From NCBI GenBank assembly GCA_022793995.1, contig JAAWDY010000061.1, forward strand, positions 1-32,254: DNA of 32,254 nt. Reading direction: 5' to 3'. This document shows positions 1 through 6,349 of this stretch, in pieces. The position numbers and the translations under genes were made by a program. Origin of the DNA: Coprococcus sp. (GTDB taxonomy: Bacteria; Bacillota; Clostridia; Lachnospirales; Lachnospiraceae). The notes beneath the pieces are model-generated. The model saw nothing but the letters and a program-made list of their open reading frames with translations. It ran no database searches and was not told the origin of the DNA. The first letter of the stretch is position 1. Every line of letters begins with the position of its first letter.

Positions 1-2
1 AT

Positions 3-138
3 ACTTTATGAAACACATCGCCGAATAGGTGATTGGATTCACGAGTCCCGAGTGCTGCTGCACGAGGGATACTTTATGAAACACATCGCCGAATAGGTGA
101 TTGGATTCACGAGTCCCGAGTGCTGCTGCACGAGGGAT
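3..138. repeat. Two tandem copies of a 68-bp structured repeat
   Basis: Two identical 68-bp units (3-70 and 71-138) follow each other directly, each starting ACTTTATGAAACACATCGCC and ending GCACGAGGGAT. Each unit can fold into two hairpins. The first is ATCGCC-GAATA-GGTGAT, with one G-T pair. The second is TCCC-GA-GTGC-TGCT-GCAC-GA-GGGA, where the facing GA/GA steps would be tandem sheared G-A pairs in RNA. A near-identical unit lies at 30660-30727 inside a transporter gene and a diverged one at 2507-2556. No family name is known to me. The array lies about 80 bp upstream of the radical SAM gene. Confidence 0.9.
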
Positions 139-149
139 ACCTTGTAAAC

Positions 150-184
150 GGCCGAATGGCCATAATGGGATGCCCGAAAGGGTA
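150..184 (+). promoter_or_regulatory. Hairpin-rich leader of the radical SAM gene
   Basis: Between the tandem repeat and the start codon are two further short hairpins: GGCC-GAAT-GGCC (150-161) and TGCCC-GAAA-GGGTA (171-184, with one G-T pair and a GNRA-type loop). With the repeat upstream, the leader would hold up to six small stems in a row. No U-run follows, so neither looks like a terminator. A regulatory role is inference only. Confidence 0.35.
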
Positions 185-217
185 TACGAAAAGAAACGTC
201 CAAAAGGAGATCATCAG

Positions 218-1090
218 ATGACCCGCGAAGAATTATACCAGACCATCTACACCCATGACACGATTTACATACCTCCCCACGAGGAAGGCAGCGCTCCCCT
301 TGAGCTTGCTCTTGGATGCAGTTGGCATAAATGCACTTTCTGCGATTTTGCCAAGGATACTTTCTGCATCCACCCGCTGGAAAAAATTGAATATAATATA
401 AAGACCCTGGCTCAGCTCCAGCCGGATAACGACAGGCTTTTTCTTCTGGGTGAAAACGCGTTTGTCATGAGCTGCGAAAAGCTTTGCCAGATCATAGATT
501 TAAAAGAAAAATACATGCCGAATGTGAAAACATTCGCTATGTACTCCCGTATTGATGATATCCTGAACAAGTCTGACGCTGATCTTACTTTGCTTAAGAG
601 CCGGGGACTTCGTGCGCTTCATATCGGCGTTGAAAGCGGGAGTGATTCCATCCTGGCCGAGCGGCAGAAAGGCGTGAATTCTATGCAAATCGTAAAGGCC
701 CTCCACCGACTGGATGCTGCCGGGATCGACTACTACCTTACCATCATCCCAGGACTTGGAGGTCGGACTTTCTCCCGCCTCCACGCTCTGGAGACCGCTG
801 CCCTCCTCAATCGAGTACACCCTAAAAATATCTGGTGCCTGAAACTGAAGCTCTGGGAAGACACCCAGCTCTACCAAGATGCAAAACGCGGCCGGTTCGA
901 CATGATGACCAACGAAGAAATGCTCCTTGAGGAAAGGCTTCTGCTGGAAAACTTAACCGTCAAAGACTGCCTGTTCGAGGACACGACCGTACTGGATACG
1001 TATACGATCCGCGGGATGCTGCCCAGGCAGAAACAAGAGCTTCTAAATGCGATCGATTATCTATATCATTTAAATCGGCATGGAAACTGA
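218..1090 (+). CDS. Radical SAM protein
   Basis: This 290-residue protein is read as a radical SAM enzyme that reductively cleaves S-adenosylmethionine at a [4Fe-4S] cluster; its substrate is unknown. The cluster motif is Cys34, Cys39 and Cys42 (GCSWHKCTFC), a CX4CX2C variant of the usual CX3CX2C. Later segments (HIGVESGSDS near residue 175, TIIPGLGG near 215) resemble the SAM-contacting strands of COG1032-type proteins. I chose the ATG at 218 because AAAGGAG lies just upstream; the longer frame from position 101 would run through the repeat and leader hairpins and is unlikely. There is no B12-binding domain. It stands alone, facing the minus-strand SRAP gene, with a strong hairpin between them. 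Confidence 0.85.
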   Translation: MTREELYQTIYTHDTIYIPPHEEGSAPLELALGCSWHKCTFCDFAKDTFCIHPLEKIEYNIKTLAQLQPDNDRLFLLGENAFVMSCEKLCQIIDLKEKYMPNVKTFAMYSRIDDILNKSDADLTLLKSRGLRALHIGVESGSDSILAERQKGVNSMQIVKALHRLDAAGIDYYLTIIPGLGGRTFSRLHALETAALLNRVHPKNIWCLKLKLWEDTQLYQDAKRGRFDMMTNEEMLLEERLLLENLTVKDCLFEDTTVLDTYTIRGMLPRQKQELLNAIDYLYHLNRHGN

Positions 1091-1100
1091 CCGGTTAAAA

Positions 1101-1143
1101 AAGGTGTTCCTGCCTCCTCTGGATGAGGAAGGCGGAACACCTT
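1101..1143 (-). terminator. Strong hairpin terminator between convergent genes
   Basis: AAGGTGTTCC (1101-1110) pairs with GGAACACCTT (1134-1143), with a further GCC-TCCTC / GAGGA-GGC inner stem. On the minus strand a run of T (complement of 1097-1102) follows directly, so it fits best as the terminator of the SRAP gene. On the plus strand the tail is T-poor, but the stem may still end the radical SAM transcript. Confidence 0.8.
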
Positions 1144-1178
1144 GTCTGTCTATATTCAATTTTCATCTATCCTTTATC

Positions 1179-1760
1179 TCAGAACAAGCTCTGCTGTTCA
1201 TACTCTACAGTCCGCTGCAATAAAGTTGGCGTCTGACGCAATATCTCTTCCATTCTGTCGCCGTCAAACCACTGTTCCAACTGATTTTCCTCCAAAATCA
1301 ATGGCATACGGTCATGTACCTTTATCATGGAACCATTTGCCTCTGTAGTCAGAATGACGAATCTGCTCTCATTTTCAAACCGGTCGTAAAATCCCGCCAT
1401 ATACATAAGAGGCGAGTCGAATCTAGTAAATGTACTTTTTTCTTTTTCTCTGTTCCACTCGTAAAACCCGCGCGCTGGAATCACGATCCGGTGATACCGG
1501 ATTCCCTGACGGAACATGGGTCTGTCAAGAACCGACTCCGACCTGGCGTTGATGATAACACCTTTGCCCTGCGGGGCCGGATAACCCCACTTCTGTATAC
1601 TAAGCCCTAAGCCATTTGCCGTATTTTCTATAACAGGCGCCCTATTTGTCGGATACACATCCCTGCCCTGGCACTCTTCCCTCATTTTCCGGTCAATTTC
1701 GTGTATAACCTTTTCCAATTCGTCTTCCATGTCCCGGTCAACATAGTATCTTCCGCACAT
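1179..1760 (-). CDS. SRAP/YedK-type abasic-site protein
   Basis: This 193-residue protein matches the SOS response-associated peptidase family (SRAP; YedK in bacteria, HMCES in animals). Family members covalently trap abasic sites in single-stranded DNA through the amino-terminal cysteine. The key residues are visible: Cys2 exposed after Met1 (MCGRYY), Asn71 (INARSE), Glu101 (GFYEW) and His149 (VHDRMP). Length is slightly short but normal for Clostridia. The gene begins 22 bp after a regulator remnant and ends at a strong terminator. No LexA-type site was recognised in front of it. Confidence 0.93.
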   Translation of the reverse strand: MCGRYYVDRDMEDELEKVIHEIDRKMREECQGRDVYPTNRAPVIENTANGLGLSIQKWGYPAPQGKGVIINARSESVLDRPMFRQGIRYHRIVIPARGFYEWNREKEKSTFTRFDSPLMYMAGFYDRFENESRFVILTTEANGSMIKVHDRMPLILEENQLEQWFDGDRMEEILRQTPTLLQRTVEYEQQSLF

Positions 1761-1782
1761 TCCTGATTATCCCTTCAAATTA

Positions 1783-2136
1783 TTATCCATTTCCCTTTTC
1801 GGTTAGAACCGTTCCTTTCAATAATCCCTTTTTCCGCATTTTTTTGATATAATATTTCAATGTATTTTGATTCAAATGTAGCTTTTCTGCCATTTGTTTT
1901 TGGGAAATACATGGTTCCTGTTCTATGAGTTTAATTATTCTCTCAACCAGATCGTTTTTATTTAATCCGAGAGACTGAATAGTTGACTGATTGGTCGATT
2001 GGGTGGGAAACTGGGGGGGCGATTGGGTGGCAGATTCTTCCTTGTTTCCTTCAGTCAGCGGTACAATAATTCTAAAGACATCTCCCTCAATAAACTGAGG
2101 AGCCCTGCCAAAGTAAAATTTACTATATTTAAACAA
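1783..2136 (-). pseudogene. C-terminal fragment of AlbA/HATPase_c_4-type regulator
   Basis: The reading frame (117 residues) starts only with TTG and opens in mid-domain. Its first part (FIEGDVFRIIVPL) matches the end of the ATPase-like region of putative transcriptional regulators with an AlbA_2 domain and a HATPase_c_4 domain. A low-complexity Gln/Ser/Thr linker follows (residues about 38-56, repeating TQS/NQS units), then a winged-helix segment (residues about 60-112, ISQKQMAEKLHLNQNTLKYY). The family is usually 400-500 residues, so the first three quarters are missing. A functional small DNA-binding protein is possible but has no visible ribosome site. Confidence 0.6.
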
Positions 2137-2238
2137 ATTCCATCAAGAGTCCATAACTATCCACCAAATTTGTCTGCACGATTTCTTTTTCCTTCATATC
2201 GTAAGATTTGGGGGATAAGTAAGCTGTTGGCTCCTCCC

Positions 2239-2490
2239 CTATCCCTTCAAACCTCTTGACTGCCTTTCCATATCCTCCACGACAATATCATAGATTTCTC
2301 CCAAAGAAGCACAGTATTCCAATACCTTCCACGGCTCGTTTGTGTGGAAATGAATCTTTATCAATTCTTCGTCTCCGACCGCTAACAGGCAGTCCCCGCT
2401 AAAATGCTCCGTAAAATATTCACTTATCATGTCTTCATCGAGGTCTTCACCCTCAATCAATAATTGCGTATCATATCGAAATTCCAGCAT
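2239..2490 (-). CDS. Stand-alone FakA C-terminal-like domain protein
   Basis: This protein of about 83 residues resembles only the last part of FakA/YloV (the DAK2-linked fatty acid kinase): FRYDTQLLIEGEDLDED, VGDEELIKIHFHTNEP, and a closing IVVEDMERQS. Similar free-standing domains occur in Clostridia, often labelled 'kinase to dihydroxyacetone kinase', a name that claims too much because the DAK2 kinase part is absent. I prefer the ATG at 2490, which follows GGAGG at good spacing, over an in-frame ATG at 2508. The diverged copy of the structured repeat lies immediately upstream. Function unknown; binding or modulating a fatty acid kinase is a guess. Confidence 0.65.
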   Translation of the reverse strand: MLEFRYDTQLLIEGEDLDEDMISEYFTEHFSGDCLLAVGDEELIKIHFHTNEPWKVLEYCASLGEIYDIVVEDMERQSRGLKG

Positions 2491-2506
2491 ACTTTCCTCC
2501 AGTTCC

Positions 2507-2556
2507 ATCGCCGAACGGCGATTTCAAATCAGGTATCCCGAGTGTCTACGAGGGGA
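2507..2556. repeat. Diverged copy of the structured repeat
   Basis: The perfect hairpin ATCGCC-GAAC-GGCGAT (2507-2522) is followed 13 bp later by TCCC-GA-GT-GTCT-AC-GA-GGGG (2536-2555). Both have the same order and layout as the 68-bp repeat at 3-138 and 30660-30727, and the GA/GA mismatch is kept although the upper stem is shorter. Flanking bases are not conserved. It ends just before the ribosome site of the FakA-like gene. Confidence 0.6.
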
Positions 2557-2574
2557 TTCCTCTAGTCCCATCTG

Positions 2575-2982
2575 TTAACCTTTATTCTTTGAAAATATCA
2601 TCTCATACGGCTCATCGCCCAGTTTGAAACCGCCTATCGCCTCATACCCTATCTTAAAATAGAAATGTTGTGCCAACTCGTCTGCCCGGGTTGAAGTCAT
2701 CAACATTTTATGTCCACGGCGGCTCATTTCATTTTCCCAAAATGTAACAATCTGCCTTCCAACGCCCCTCCCTCTGTATTCTTCTAAAACATACAGCATA
2801 TTCATAAACGGAATACTGTCCCAAAATAGATTGTATCTTAACCATCCCCTAAATCGACCGTGGTCTTCTGCAATATAAATGAAGTTTCTCAATATACTAT
2901 TTTCTATTTCTTCTTTAGAAATATGCCGGTCATACCGGACAAGTATTCCTATATCTTTACTTTCTGCAAATCTGATATTCAT
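2575..2982 (-). CDS. GNAT-family N-acetyltransferase
   Basis: This 135-residue protein has the GNAT fold pattern: an N-terminal strand-helix (MNIRFAESKD), a central strand (MNMLYVLEEYRGRGVGRQIV) holding the acetyl-CoA pyrophosphate-binding motif R-G-R-G-V-G, and a final HFYFKIGYEAIGGF region typical of the last helix and strand. Substrate cannot be told. The ATG at 2982 is preferred because GGGAGGG lies at good distance; the TTG at 3000 overlaps that ribosome site. It lies 28 bp after the DUF6483-like gene and may be cotranscribed with it. Confidence 0.88.
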   Translation of the reverse strand: MNIRFAESKDIGILVRYDRHISKEEIENSILRNFIYIAEDHGRFRGWLRYNLFWDSIPFMNMLYVLEEYRGRGVGRQIVTFWENEMSRRGHKMLMTSTRADELAQHFYFKIGYEAIGGFKLGDEPYEMIFSKNKG

Positions 2983-3010
2983 ATCCTGCTTCCCTCCCAA
3001 GACATTACAT

Positions 3011-3403
3011 TTAAAGCAGTTCCATGACCTTTACTACATCTCCATAACTGGACTTTTGCATTAAGTCGTTTATCCCGTCAAGGATTTCTTCTTTTGAATA
3101 GTTATTCTTTTGCAGGAAGTCTTCCTCCTTTTCAGACAGATATTGATAAAACAAAGCAGCGGCCGCGATCTCATTTTCGCTGCCGTAATCTATATTTTCC
3201 AGCATCAAGTTTTCCGCTTCATTGATATCCCCGTTATCTATCATCGCCAATAATTCATCCAGCTTTTTCCCGGAAACCTCATACGCATTTTTCGCCTCCT
3301 CTTCAAGAGAAACATATTTCTTCCCGAACATAAGCGAAAATAATACACGAACCATTTCCTTTATGATTCTCATAATATAATCTTTTTCGTCTTGAAAGTT
3401 CAT
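3011..3403 (-). CDS. DUF6483-like hypothetical protein
   Basis: This 130-residue protein is mostly helical and acidic. Its start (DYIMRIIKEMVRVLFSLMFGK) resembles the DUF6483 family of Firmicutes, recognised from memory. No catalytic motif is seen. The rest is a run of amphipathic helices with tetratricopeptide-like spacing (LDELLAMIDNGDINEAENL). A clear ribosome site (TGGAGG) precedes the ATG at 3403. No function can be assigned. Confidence 0.7.
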   Translation of the reverse strand: MNFQDEKDYIMRIIKEMVRVLFSLMFGKKYVSLEEEAKNAYEVSGKKLDELLAMIDNGDINEAENLMLENIDYGSENEIAAAALFYQYLSEKEEDFLQKNNYSKEEILDGINDLMQKSSYGDVVKVMELL

Positions 3404-3432
3404 GGATATTCCTCCATTTTCAAATGTAAGAA

Positions 3433-3497
3433 AATATTTGCTGCCTGTGCGATGGACAGCCGTGAATCACATTTTCAACCGCACAGGTAGAAATATT
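3433..3497. repeat. Long inverted repeat
   Basis: AATATTT (3433-3439) and CCTGTGCG (3444-3451) pair with CGCACAGG (3480-3487) and AAATATT (3491-3497). This gives two stacked stems of 8 and 7 bp, separated by small internal loops, around a 28-nt loop. It lies downstream of a GNAT remnant on the minus strand. No T-run follows either arm, so a MITE-like relic or an mRNA-end structure are both possible. Confidence 0.6.
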
Positions 3498-3533
3498 GTC
3501 TGTTGCGCAATCAAAAAGCCGCGCCTTATATTT

Positions 3534-3668
3534 TTATGTCAGCCTTATGTCTTCAGCTTCTGTGACAATTCCCCAGTGCCAAAACTCTTTCCGAAGCCCG
3601 TCATGTTCCGTAAATTTCCTTAATATCAGTCGTTCTGTTTCCAGTTGCGGTGTATTCATACATACCAT
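3534..3668 (-). pseudogene. Internally deleted RimJ/RimL-type acetyltransferase remnant
   Basis: A 44-codon frame starts with a typical RimJ/RimL entry (MNTPQLETERLILRKFTEHD, residues 4-23) and then jumps to residues that do not fit that part of the family (KEFWHWGIVTEAEDIRLT) before a stop. Intact members have 160-190 residues, so most of the gene is gone. GGGGA lies before the ATG, consistent with a once functional gene. The inverted repeat at 3433-3497 lies just beyond it. Confidence 0.55.
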
Positions 3669-3693
3669 ACTATCTCCCCTATCATCGACAAGG

Positions 3694-4137
3694 TCATTTC
3701 AATTTCATGTATAAAAGAGGATAGGGATTGCCCTGCTCGTCATGTTCTGTCCGTTTGTAAACATGAAACCCCATATGCTCATAAAACCCTCTCGCAAGCG
3801 GGTTCTGTTCGTTGACTGCCAGTTCATTGACTGAATAATTTTCAATCCCATACTGAAGTAGCTTTCTCCCCAGCCCCTTTTCCCGTTCTTCAGGCGCAAT
3901 AAAAAGCATTTCAAGTTTTTGCTCTTCGATCCCCATAAACGCAACAGGGCATTCGCCTTCTCTTTTGGCTATTAGCAAATGCGCAATCCCATTCAATGCC
4001 TGCGGGATGTATTTTTTGATTTCTTCCACTTCATTCTCTGATAAGAACAGATGCGTTGCCTTTACGGATTTTTCCCATACAATGATTAACTGTTCTATCA
4101 GCAACGGTGTTATCTCCGCAACTTCTATAATTTTCAT
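3694..4137 (-). CDS. GNAT-family N-acetyltransferase
   Basis: This 147-residue acetyltransferase has a CoA-binding motif (EREKGLGRKLLQYG, about residues 84-97; pattern x-x-x-G-L-G-R/K) and the usual C-terminal block NPLARGFYEHMGFHVYKR. It is close in type to the YjaB/PhnO-like GNATs of Firmicutes; the substrate is unknown. I chose the ATG at 4137 because ACGGAGGAACAA precedes it. The same frame continues upstream to an ATG at 4257, but that extension lacks family character. It is followed by a short acetyltransferase remnant, so this stretch may once have held an acetyltransferase pair. Confidence 0.85.
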   Translation of the reverse strand: MKIIEVAEITPLLIEQLIIVWEKSVKATHLFLSENEVEEIKKYIPQALNGIAHLLIAKREGECPVAFMGIEEQKLEMLFIAPEEREKGLGRKLLQYGIENYSVNELAVNEQNPLARGFYEHMGFHVYKRTEHDEQGNPYPLLYMKLK

Positions 4138-4424
4138 TTGTTCCTCCGTAAATTCCAGCATGACTTTCAGTTTTTCCATTGTACCATAATTCCGCGAGCG
4201 TGGAAATAGCGAGTTTTCGGGGCTGATTTCCTTGAAAATTTTTGATTCCATACACATCCTTAATATATGGCGCCTGGATAGCGAAAACGAATACAGATAT
4301 ATCCTTCAGAACCTTTTTAGATCAATAAGGCTCTTTATCCCCAAAATCCATTTTTGCTTGGATTCAGCGCAATACCACTGATACAACATCCAAAAGTAAT
4401 GGAAAATCTTTCATACTATTTATT
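4138..4424. other. Gene-free stretch between GNAT gene and etf terminator
   Basis: No convincing gene lies here. A TACAAT hexamer on the minus strand near 4178-4183, about 40 bp upstream of the GNAT start, could be its -10 box, but no good -35 partner was found. The open frame running upstream from the GNAT gene to 4257 shows no recognisable domain. The rest is AT-rich and holds no clear repeat. Confidence 0.4.
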
Positions 4425-4468
4425 AAAAAGACAGCGTAAAAAGCCTCCCGCCTTTCACACTGTCTTTT
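4425..4468 (-). terminator. Terminator of the butyryl-CoA operon
   Basis: On the minus strand AAAAGACAG (complement of 4460-4468) pairs with CTGTCTTTT (complement of 4426-4434), with extra GTGAAA/TTTTAC-type pairing inside. The descending arm ends in a T-run. It begins 17 bp after the etfA stop, a classic intrinsic terminator position. Confidence 0.88.
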
Positions 4469-4485
4469 CCCTTTATTCCTATTTT

Positions 4486-5529
4486 TTATTTCTCCGCCTT
4501 CGCAGCCCTGATCTGTTTTGTCAGCTCCGGCACGATCTTATTTAAGTCGCCCACCACGCCGTAATCCGCGATGTCGAAGATTGGCGCCGTCTCATCCTTA
4601 TTGATCGCGATAATGAGGTCGGACTCTTCCATGCCGGCCGCATGCTGAATTGCGCCGGAAATACCGATCGCAAAGTATACCTGCGGGCGGACGGTCTTTC
4701 CTGTCTGGCCTACCTGGAGGTCTTTCGGCTTCCATCCGCTATCCACAACAGCACGCGAACAGCTTACTTCGCCGCCCAGCTCTTTCGCAAGTTCTTCAAG
4801 AATCGCGAAATTCTCAGGAGATCCGACTCCGCGGCCGCCGGATACTAGGATCTTAGCGTCCATGATATCGACTGTTTCGGAAACTGCTTTCACAACGTCC
4901 AGAATCTCCACGTATTTGTGGTCCGGTGTAAAGCCAGGATTAAACTCTTCTACCACTGCTTTTGCTCCCTCGATCTTATCGATCTTCTGCATAACGCCTG
5001 GGCGGACCGTTGCCATCTGCGGGCGGTTATCCGGACACGCGATCGTAGCGATGGTATTTCCGCCAAATGCCGGACGGGTCATGAGAAGCTGGTTGTGTTT
5101 CTGTTCTTTTCCCTCTATTGGTGCAAGCGGGAAATCACCGATCTCAAGCTGTGTACAGTCTGCGGTAAGCCCGGTCGCTACCCGCGCGGATACCCGGGGT
5201 CCCAGGTCTCGGCCGATCGCCGTTGCGCCGACCAGCATGATTTCCGGTTTGTATTTGTTGATGGCGGAAGCAAGTGCATGTGCATATGGCTCTGTCCGGT
5301 AGTTTTTCAGCTCCGGATCGTCGATCACGATGACTTTATCCGCACCGTATGCCGCCAGGTCGTCCGCCAGTCCTTTTACATCGCATCCGATCAGGACCGC
5401 TGCTACTTCTGCTTTCAGATCTGCCGCAAGGTCTTTTGCTTTTCCGAGCAGTTCAAACGCGATTCCACTTAATTTGTTGTCAACCTGCTCCGCAAAGACA
5501 TATACGCCTTTATATTCTTCTAAATTCAT
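4486..5529 (-). CDS. etfA: Electron transfer flavoprotein alpha subunit
   Basis: EtfA (347 residues) forms a heterodimer with EtfB and carries FAD. With butyryl-CoA dehydrogenase it is expected to form the NADH-oxidising, ferredoxin-reducing bifurcating complex known from butyrate-forming Clostridia. The N-terminal ETF domain covers roughly residues 5-190. The C-terminal FAD domain shows VSGGRGVGSPENF, VDSGW, GQTGKTVRPQVYFAIGISGA and ISGAIQHAAGM. I prefer the ATG at 5529 (GGTGA just upstream) to the GTG at 5541. It is the last gene of the operon, 25 bp after etfB, followed at once by a terminator. The bifurcating role is known for the family and not shown by the sequence itself. Confidence 0.96.
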   Translation of the reverse strand: MNLEEYKGVYVFAEQVDNKLSGIAFELLGKAKDLAADLKAEVAAVLIGCDVKGLADDLAAYGADKVIVIDDPELKNYRTEPYAHALASAINKYKPEIMLVGATAIGRDLGPRVSARVATGLTADCTQLEIGDFPLAPIEGKEQKHNQLLMTRPAFGGNTIATIACPDNRPQMATVRPGVMQKIDKIEGAKAVVEEFNPGFTPDHKYVEILDVVKAVSETVDIMDAKILVSGGRGVGSPENFAILEELAKELGGEVSCSRAVVDSGWKPKDLQVGQTGKTVRPQVYFAIGISGAIQHAAGMEESDLIIAINKDETAPIFDIADYGVVGDLNKIVPELTKQIRAAKAEK

Positions 5530-5554
5530 CTCATTCACCACTTTTCTTTCTTCA

Positions 5555-6337
5555 TTAAATGATATGTTTTTCTTTCAATTTGCCCATGAGGTAAGCAACC
5601 GACTCTTCTGGATCCAGGGTAACCGTCTCTCCAGCTCCCTTCCTTACTTTATCGGACGCTTTTGCGATCTTGGTTGGAGATCCCGCAAGACCGATGTTGG
5701 CGTCGTCGAGATCCTTAAGGTCTGCTCTTCCCCATGTCGTAATCTCTGCTTCACATGCGTCAAAGATTCCGCCCGGCGTCATATAACGTGGTTCATTCAG
5801 CTCAGAAAGAGCGGTGATAAGACATGGCATCTTGGCCTTAAGCACGTGATATCTGTCTTCAAACTGACGCTGTACGATCACATTTTCCCCTTCGATCTTG
5901 ATATCCTGCGCATAGGAAATAACAGGGATATCCAGATGTTCGGAAATCTGCGGCCCTACCTGGGCGGTATCGCCGTCAATCGCTTGGCGTCCTGTGATGA
6001 TTAGGTCATATTCCAGATTACGGATCGCCGCAGCGATGGTGCTGGATGTCGCCCATGTGTCCGCTCCTCCCAGTACCCGGTCTGTGATAAGGACCGCCTT
6101 ATCTGCTCCCATGGCAAGCGCTTCGCGGAGCACATCCGATGCTTTGGGAAGTCCCATGGTAACCACCGTTACCTCAGCGCCATATTCATCCTTCAGGCGG
6201 AGCGCTGCTTCCAGCCCTGCCTTGTCGTCTGGATTCATGATTGCGAGCATTGCCGCTCTGTTAAGTGTGCCGTCCGGGTTAAACTGAACCCCGCCGTTCG
6301 TGTCCGGCACCTGTTTTATACAAACAACTATCTTCAC
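5555..6337 (-). CDS. etfB: Electron transfer flavoprotein beta subunit
   Basis: EtfB (260 residues) is the partner of EtfA and carries the second flavin in bifurcating EtfAB (AMP in the non-bifurcating kind). The start MKIVVCIKQVPDT and the signature GRQAIDGDTAQVGPQ are typical of clostridial EtfB next to bcd. Full length, no defect. It sits 12 bp after bcd and 25 bp before etfA, in the usual order, so the three proteins are made together for crotonyl-CoA reduction. Confidence 0.97.
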   Translation of the reverse strand: MKIVVCIKQVPDTNGGVQFNPDGTLNRAAMLAIMNPDDKAGLEAALRLKDEYGAEVTVVTMGLPKASDVLREALAMGADKAVLITDRVLGGADTWATSSTIAAAIRNLEYDLIITGRQAIDGDTAQVGPQISEHLDIPVISYAQDIKIEGENVIVQRQFEDRYHVLKAKMPCLITALSELNEPRYMTPGGIFDACEAEITTWGRADLKDLDDANIGLAGSPTKIAKASDKVRKGAGETVTLDPEESVAYLMGKLKEKHII

Positions 6338-6349
6338 GATTTGTCCCTC

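Noticed and set aside
8-28. Seven-codon reading frame MKHIAE-stop in the 68-bp repeat
   Set aside because: No ribosome site, and the codons lie inside the conserved hairpin; the diverged copy does not keep the frame.
3-138. Tandem direct repeat as a CRISPR array
   Set aside because: Only two units with no spacer between them, unit too long, and no cas genes anywhere in the window.
500-877. Long minus-strand frame inside the radical SAM gene
   Set aside because: Fully antisense to a clear protein family, without ribosome site or recognisable domain; similar shadow frames in the butyrate and Wadjet operons were dropped for the same reason.
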